DNA of 7,667 nucleotides from Candidatus Omnitrophota bacterium (GTDB lineage Bacteria > Omnitrophota > Gorgyraeia > 2-02-FULL-51-18 > JAGOUK01), in assembly GCA_018061225.1 (NCBI GenBank), contig JAGOUK010000056.1, forward strand, positions 1 to 7,667. Direction: 5' to 3'. The notes beneath the pieces were generated by a model. It had not been told where the DNA came from and did not search any database. It was given only the letters and a program-made list of their open reading frames with translations. The position numbers were made by a program, and so were the translations under genes. Below, piece after piece: positions 5,800-7,667 of the stretch (position 1 is the stretch's first letter; each line of letters starts with the position of its first letter).

Positions 5800-5859
5800 C
5801 TGACCTTAATGACTTAAGGTTCCTGAAGCTTTGCGTCCCACCCTTACGGATGGTTTGCC
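5790..5859 (-). promoter_or_regulatory. Cyclic di-GMP-I (GEMM-I) riboswitch aptamer of pilin B
   Basis: Nearly the same sequence as the pilin A aptamer: GGCAAACC (5852-5859), the CCATCC-GTAA-GGGTGG hairpin, GGGACGCAAAGC, a second helix ACCTTAA-GTCA-TTAAGGT, and AGCCGGGCCGCC at the 3' end. The second helix keeps its pairing although its loop differs from that of the other copy, which supports selection on structure. The base equivalent to Vc2 G20 is again G. The 3' strand is shared with the terminator, so the predicted response is also ON with c-di-GMP. Confidence 0.92.
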
Positions 5860-5920
5860 TTTTTCATCCCAAAATAAATCTTAGAATCGATCCGGCTCTC
5901 CGACGAGATGACCTATTGGA

Positions 5921-5949
5921 AATGTACATGACGATCGGGGACATTTCAA
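5921..5949 (-). promoter_or_regulatory. Predicted sigma70-type promoter of pilin B
   Basis: TTGAAA (5944-5949) lies 17 nt before TACATT (5921-5926) on the minus strand. The -35 box and the spacing equal those of the pilin A promoter, but the -10 box matches at only 4 of 6 positions, so it is probably weaker. Transcription would start near 5914, about 55 nt before the aptamer. TAAGAT close to the aptamer is a possible alternative -10 box but has no fitting -35 partner. Confidence 0.5.
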
Positions 5950-5957
5950 TGGGGAAT

Positions 5958-5995
5958 AAAAAAATAGCCCCGTCGTGACCGGGGATGGGCGGGGC
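5958..5995 (-). terminator. Intrinsic terminator after the triple-domain protein
   Basis: On the minus strand CCCCG-GTCACGA-CGGGG (5968-5984), or alternatively a wider GCCCCG/CGGGGC pairing (5990-5995 with 5967-5972), is followed by TATTTTTTT. It starts 4 nt after the stop codon of the upstream gene and separates that transcript from the pilin B promoter. Confidence 0.75.
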
Positions 5996-5998
5996 AAA

Positions 5999-7378
5999 TT
6001 ACGAGACGGGCGAGAGGGAATAGGTGGTTTCGGACGAGTACTGGCCTCCGCTGGAGTCCCTGGGAAGTGTGAGCGTGTAATCAATCAGGAACTCATCCGA
6101 AGTCCCGGAAGTATCCGATGTGTAGACAACCGTGTCCCCTTCCAAAACGGACACCGGACTCATAATCGCCATTTTGCCAGTCTCAGATCCGCTCATCACC
6201 GCGGTGAAGTTATCCGGAGGCAGCATCTTGCCCGCTTCATTGGTAAAAAGTCTCGAGAACCTTTGCACCACCTGATAGCGCTGCCCCGTGTTGTTGTGCG
6301 CGCTGATTTTGACGCGCCGGCTCTGCGTGTCCCCTTCGTTCTTAAACTTGCCAAAGTTCAAACCGCCCGCCGAATCATAATCCACTTCCAAAAAGTACAG
6401 CGTCTCGATTTCCAGCTCCAAGGGCACAGTAACCGGGGGCGCGTAATCAGCCGATGCGTCCGATTCTACAAAGAACTCAAGCGTCGACCGGTATCTGCCG
6501 GCACTCTCGGACAGAAGGTCATCGCTTCGGTATTCCACCGCAAATTGAGCCGCGGAACCCGCGTCATCGGATTCATAAAGAAGCGTTTTGGCGGTGGAAA
6601 GGGGCTGCTCCTGAACGACCGCCTGACCTTGATCCGCCCTGGAAGCGGCGGCAAGCACCTTATCTCCATCCAGAGGGCTGCCCATCTCGTTTTGGATACG
6701 GTCCGTGAGGCGCTGATAGATGCGATACCGTCCTCCGAGACCCGCGCCGACTCGGACCTGCAGCGTACCGTCTCCCGCCGTCCGGCTGCGGGTGATCCGC
6801 CCCAGATTGAGTGAAGATCCGCCGTTGACGTTTTTGACATCCAAATAAAAGTCCGGCCGCACTTCCGCTTGCACCTGAAGCACTGCCGTGACCGTCGAAG
6901 CGCCTCCGTCCACAGCGGTTAATTGATAAATCAGTTCCGTCCGATAGGTCCCCGCGGCATCTGATGCTTGAGGTTCAAAAGCAAAAACTAGATTGAAGTT
7001 CTCCGCGGTCCCCGACGCGTCTGAATCATAGACCACGGTTTGTCCCGGTGTGAGAGGGGTTGGAAACACGAGGCCAAGCCTGCCGTTGACCGAGCTCGAG
7101 CTAAACACCCGAACGGAGTCCCTGGCGAGCGTCTGCCCCCGCTCATTGGTGAACGGGCTCATCTGCTGCTGGATGATGCGGTATCGACGCCCCTCATCGT
7201 TAGCGATGGTCACGGTGACTTCTTCGTTCCGTGACGACACACCCGGTTTGGCGGGTGTAAACCTCACGTCACGGCCGCCCCGGTCCGGAAGGACTGAAAA
7301 ATCAAATTGAGCCTGTGCCGCTGGCGCGACACCGGCAATCAAGGCCGTGAAGACCGTCAAAGAGATGATGAACTTCAT
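5999..7378 (-). CDS. Secreted protein of three tandem pilin-like domains (putative minor, tip or linker subunit)
   Basis: A 459-residue protein starting MKFIISLTVFTALIAG, with a signal peptide at 1-23 (AQA/QFDF). The ATG at 7378 has a TAAGG site 8 nt upstream; an in-frame TTG at 7414 would put 12 unlikely residues ahead of the signal peptide. The mature part is three repeats (about 24-157, 158-306 and 307-459) built like pilins A and B. Matching landmarks are LNLGRITRS and LNFGKFKNE (against MAFGELL in pilin A); RRYRIIQQ, GRYRIYQR and QRYQVVQR (against RPYRLTQ in pilin B); TVVYDSDASGT, TLLYESDDAGS and TVVYTSDTSGT; and a last strand GTYRTELIYQL, GRYRSTLEFFV or GQYSSETTYSL (against GSYSSSLVYTM). 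Repeat 3 also has VTVPLELEIETLYFLEV, close to the pilin B donor-strand region. No cysteine is present. It follows a barrel gene by 46 nt in an operon outside riboswitch control. I infer a fibre or surface component; its exact place is unknown. Confidence 0.7.
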   Translation of the reverse strand: MKFIISLTVFTALIAGVAPAAQAQFDFSVLPDRGGRDVRFTPAKPGVSSRNEEVTVTIANDEGRRYRIIQQQMSPFTNERGQTLARDSVRVFSSSSVNGRLGLVFPTPLTPGQTVVYDSDASGTAENFNLVFAFEPQASDAAGTYRTELIYQLTAVDGGASTVTAVLQVQAEVRPDFYLDVKNVNGGSSLNLGRITRSRTAGDGTLQVRVGAGLGGRYRIYQRLTDRIQNEMGSPLDGDKVLAAASRADQGQAVVQEQPLSTAKTLLYESDDAGSAAQFAVEYRSDDLLSESAGRYRSTLEFFVESDASADYAPPVTVPLELEIETLYFLEVDYDSAGGLNFGKFKNEGDTQSRRVKISAHNNTGQRYQVVQRFSRLFTNEAGKMLPPDNFTAVMSGSETGKMAIMSPVSVLEGDTVVYTSDTSGTSDEFLIDYTLTLPRDSSGGQYSSETTYSLSPVS

Positions 7379-7424
7379 AGACACAACCTTACCCTGTAAA
7401 AGGCTCGCTTGCAAGGTGGAGGGT

Positions 7425-7667
7425 TTAGAACTCTCCGTCGAGACTCAGGCGGAACAGGTGCTCAGTGTCGACGGTGGGAAGCGAAAAGGTCGTGACCGAG
7501 TAGGCGGAGACCGGCAGCGCATCAGAGCCCTCGTAGAAGGTCTGACCAAATACGCCGTATTCCATCGTCAACACCGCGTTCGAATTGATGCGGTAGCGGA
7601 GGCGGGTGTAAAAGTTGTGATTGTCTTCAAATTCAAGCGTGGTGAAGTTGGTCGCGATCAACTTGGG
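7425..7667 (-). CDS. C-terminal end of an outer-membrane beta-barrel protein
   Basis: Only the last 80 codons are in the window; the frame stays open to the edge, and there is no true start here (a TTG at 7661 is internal). The segment shows barrel strands with alternating hydrophobic and polar residues (FYTRLRYRINSNAVLTMEYG, HLFRLSLDGEF) and ends in phenylalanine, the usual C-terminal signal recognised by the BAM machinery. It precedes the triple-domain protein by 46 nt with no terminator between, so the two are probably co-transcribed. This could be a second outer-membrane partner of the same surface system, but the family cannot be told from this piece. Confidence 0.65.
   Translation of the reverse strand, partial: PKLIATNFTTLEFEDNHNFYTRLRYRINSNAVLTMEYGVFGQTFYEGSDALPVSAYSVTTFSLPTVDTEHLFRLSLDGEF

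Noticed and set aside
4894..5859. Reading the duplicated intergenic blocks as mobile repeats or REP-like elements
   Set aside because: The copies contain the ordered GEMM-I motifs with preserved pairings and sit between promoter and gene on the same strand. Riboswitch identity explains them fully.
5975..6814. A 279-codon plus-strand open frame
   Set aside because: It is antisense to the triple-domain gene, whose signal peptide and three coherent repeats are convincing. The plus-strand product shows no domain or signal.
7379..7414. Twelve-residue N-terminal extension of the triple-domain protein from a TTG start at 7414
   Set aside because: It would bury the signal peptide behind MQASLLQGKVVS. 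The ATG at 7378 has a proper TAAGG site and begins directly with the signal peptide.
1..7667. CRISPR array, tRNA, rRNA or insertion sequence
   Set aside because: No regularly spaced direct repeats, cloverleaf, ribosomal RNA segments, transposase frame or terminal inverted repeats were seen on either strand.

Overview
This window looks like a compact pilus or surface-fibre locus of a diderm (Gram-negative-type) bacterium. Every gene with support lies on the minus strand, so the reading order runs from high to low coordinates. The exported proteins have Sec signal peptides. There are two outer-membrane beta-barrel proteins, one usher-like and one with only its C-terminus in the window. There is also a periplasmic PapD-like chaperone and two small secreted pilin-like subunits. 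Coding GC is moderate. Duplicated c-di-GMP-I (GEMM-I) riboswitches would fit Deltaproteobacteria-type lineages or related diderm phyla, but the sequence does not fix the taxon.

Layout in reading order: (i) 7667-7425, C-terminus of an outer-membrane beta-barrel protein; (ii) 7378-5999, a 459-residue secreted protein made of three tandem pilin-like domains, followed by an intrinsic terminator near 5958-5995; (iii) a promoter (5921-5949), a c-di-GMP-I riboswitch with terminator (5859-5759) and pilin B (5740-5144); (iv) a second, better promoter (5068-5096) overlapped by a palindrome, a folded leader, a second near-identical c-di-GMP-I riboswitch with terminator (5000-4894) and pilin A (4839-4237); (v) a GC-rich structured spacer with a strong 15-bp hairpin (4166-4131); (vi) a PapD-like chaperone (4073-3276) that overlaps by 4 nt (v-to-vi junction excluded) the following gene; (vii) a 977-residue usher-like protein (3279-346); (viii) a promoter that appears to start transcription at or next to the ATG of a membrane-anchored coiled-coil protein (284 to beyond position 1).

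Proposed working (inference): the chaperone would hold subunits in the periplasm and the 977-residue protein would be the outer-membrane pore or anchor. Pilins A and B would be shaft subunits, and the triple-domain protein a tip, base or linker subunit. Each pilin has its own promoter and its own riboswitch. In both riboswitches the 3' strand of the aptamer is also the 5' arm of the terminator. Ligand binding should therefore block termination, so high c-di-GMP would switch pilus production on. The chaperone and usher-like gene follow pilin A and probably share its switch, with output reduced by the 4131-4166 hairpin.

The most unusual points are the two parallel c-di-GMP switches in one pilus locus and the architecture of the 977-residue protein (CpaC-like secretin N-terminal domain, beta-barrel, three calcium-loop SdrD-B-like domains), which is not that of a FimD/PapC usher.
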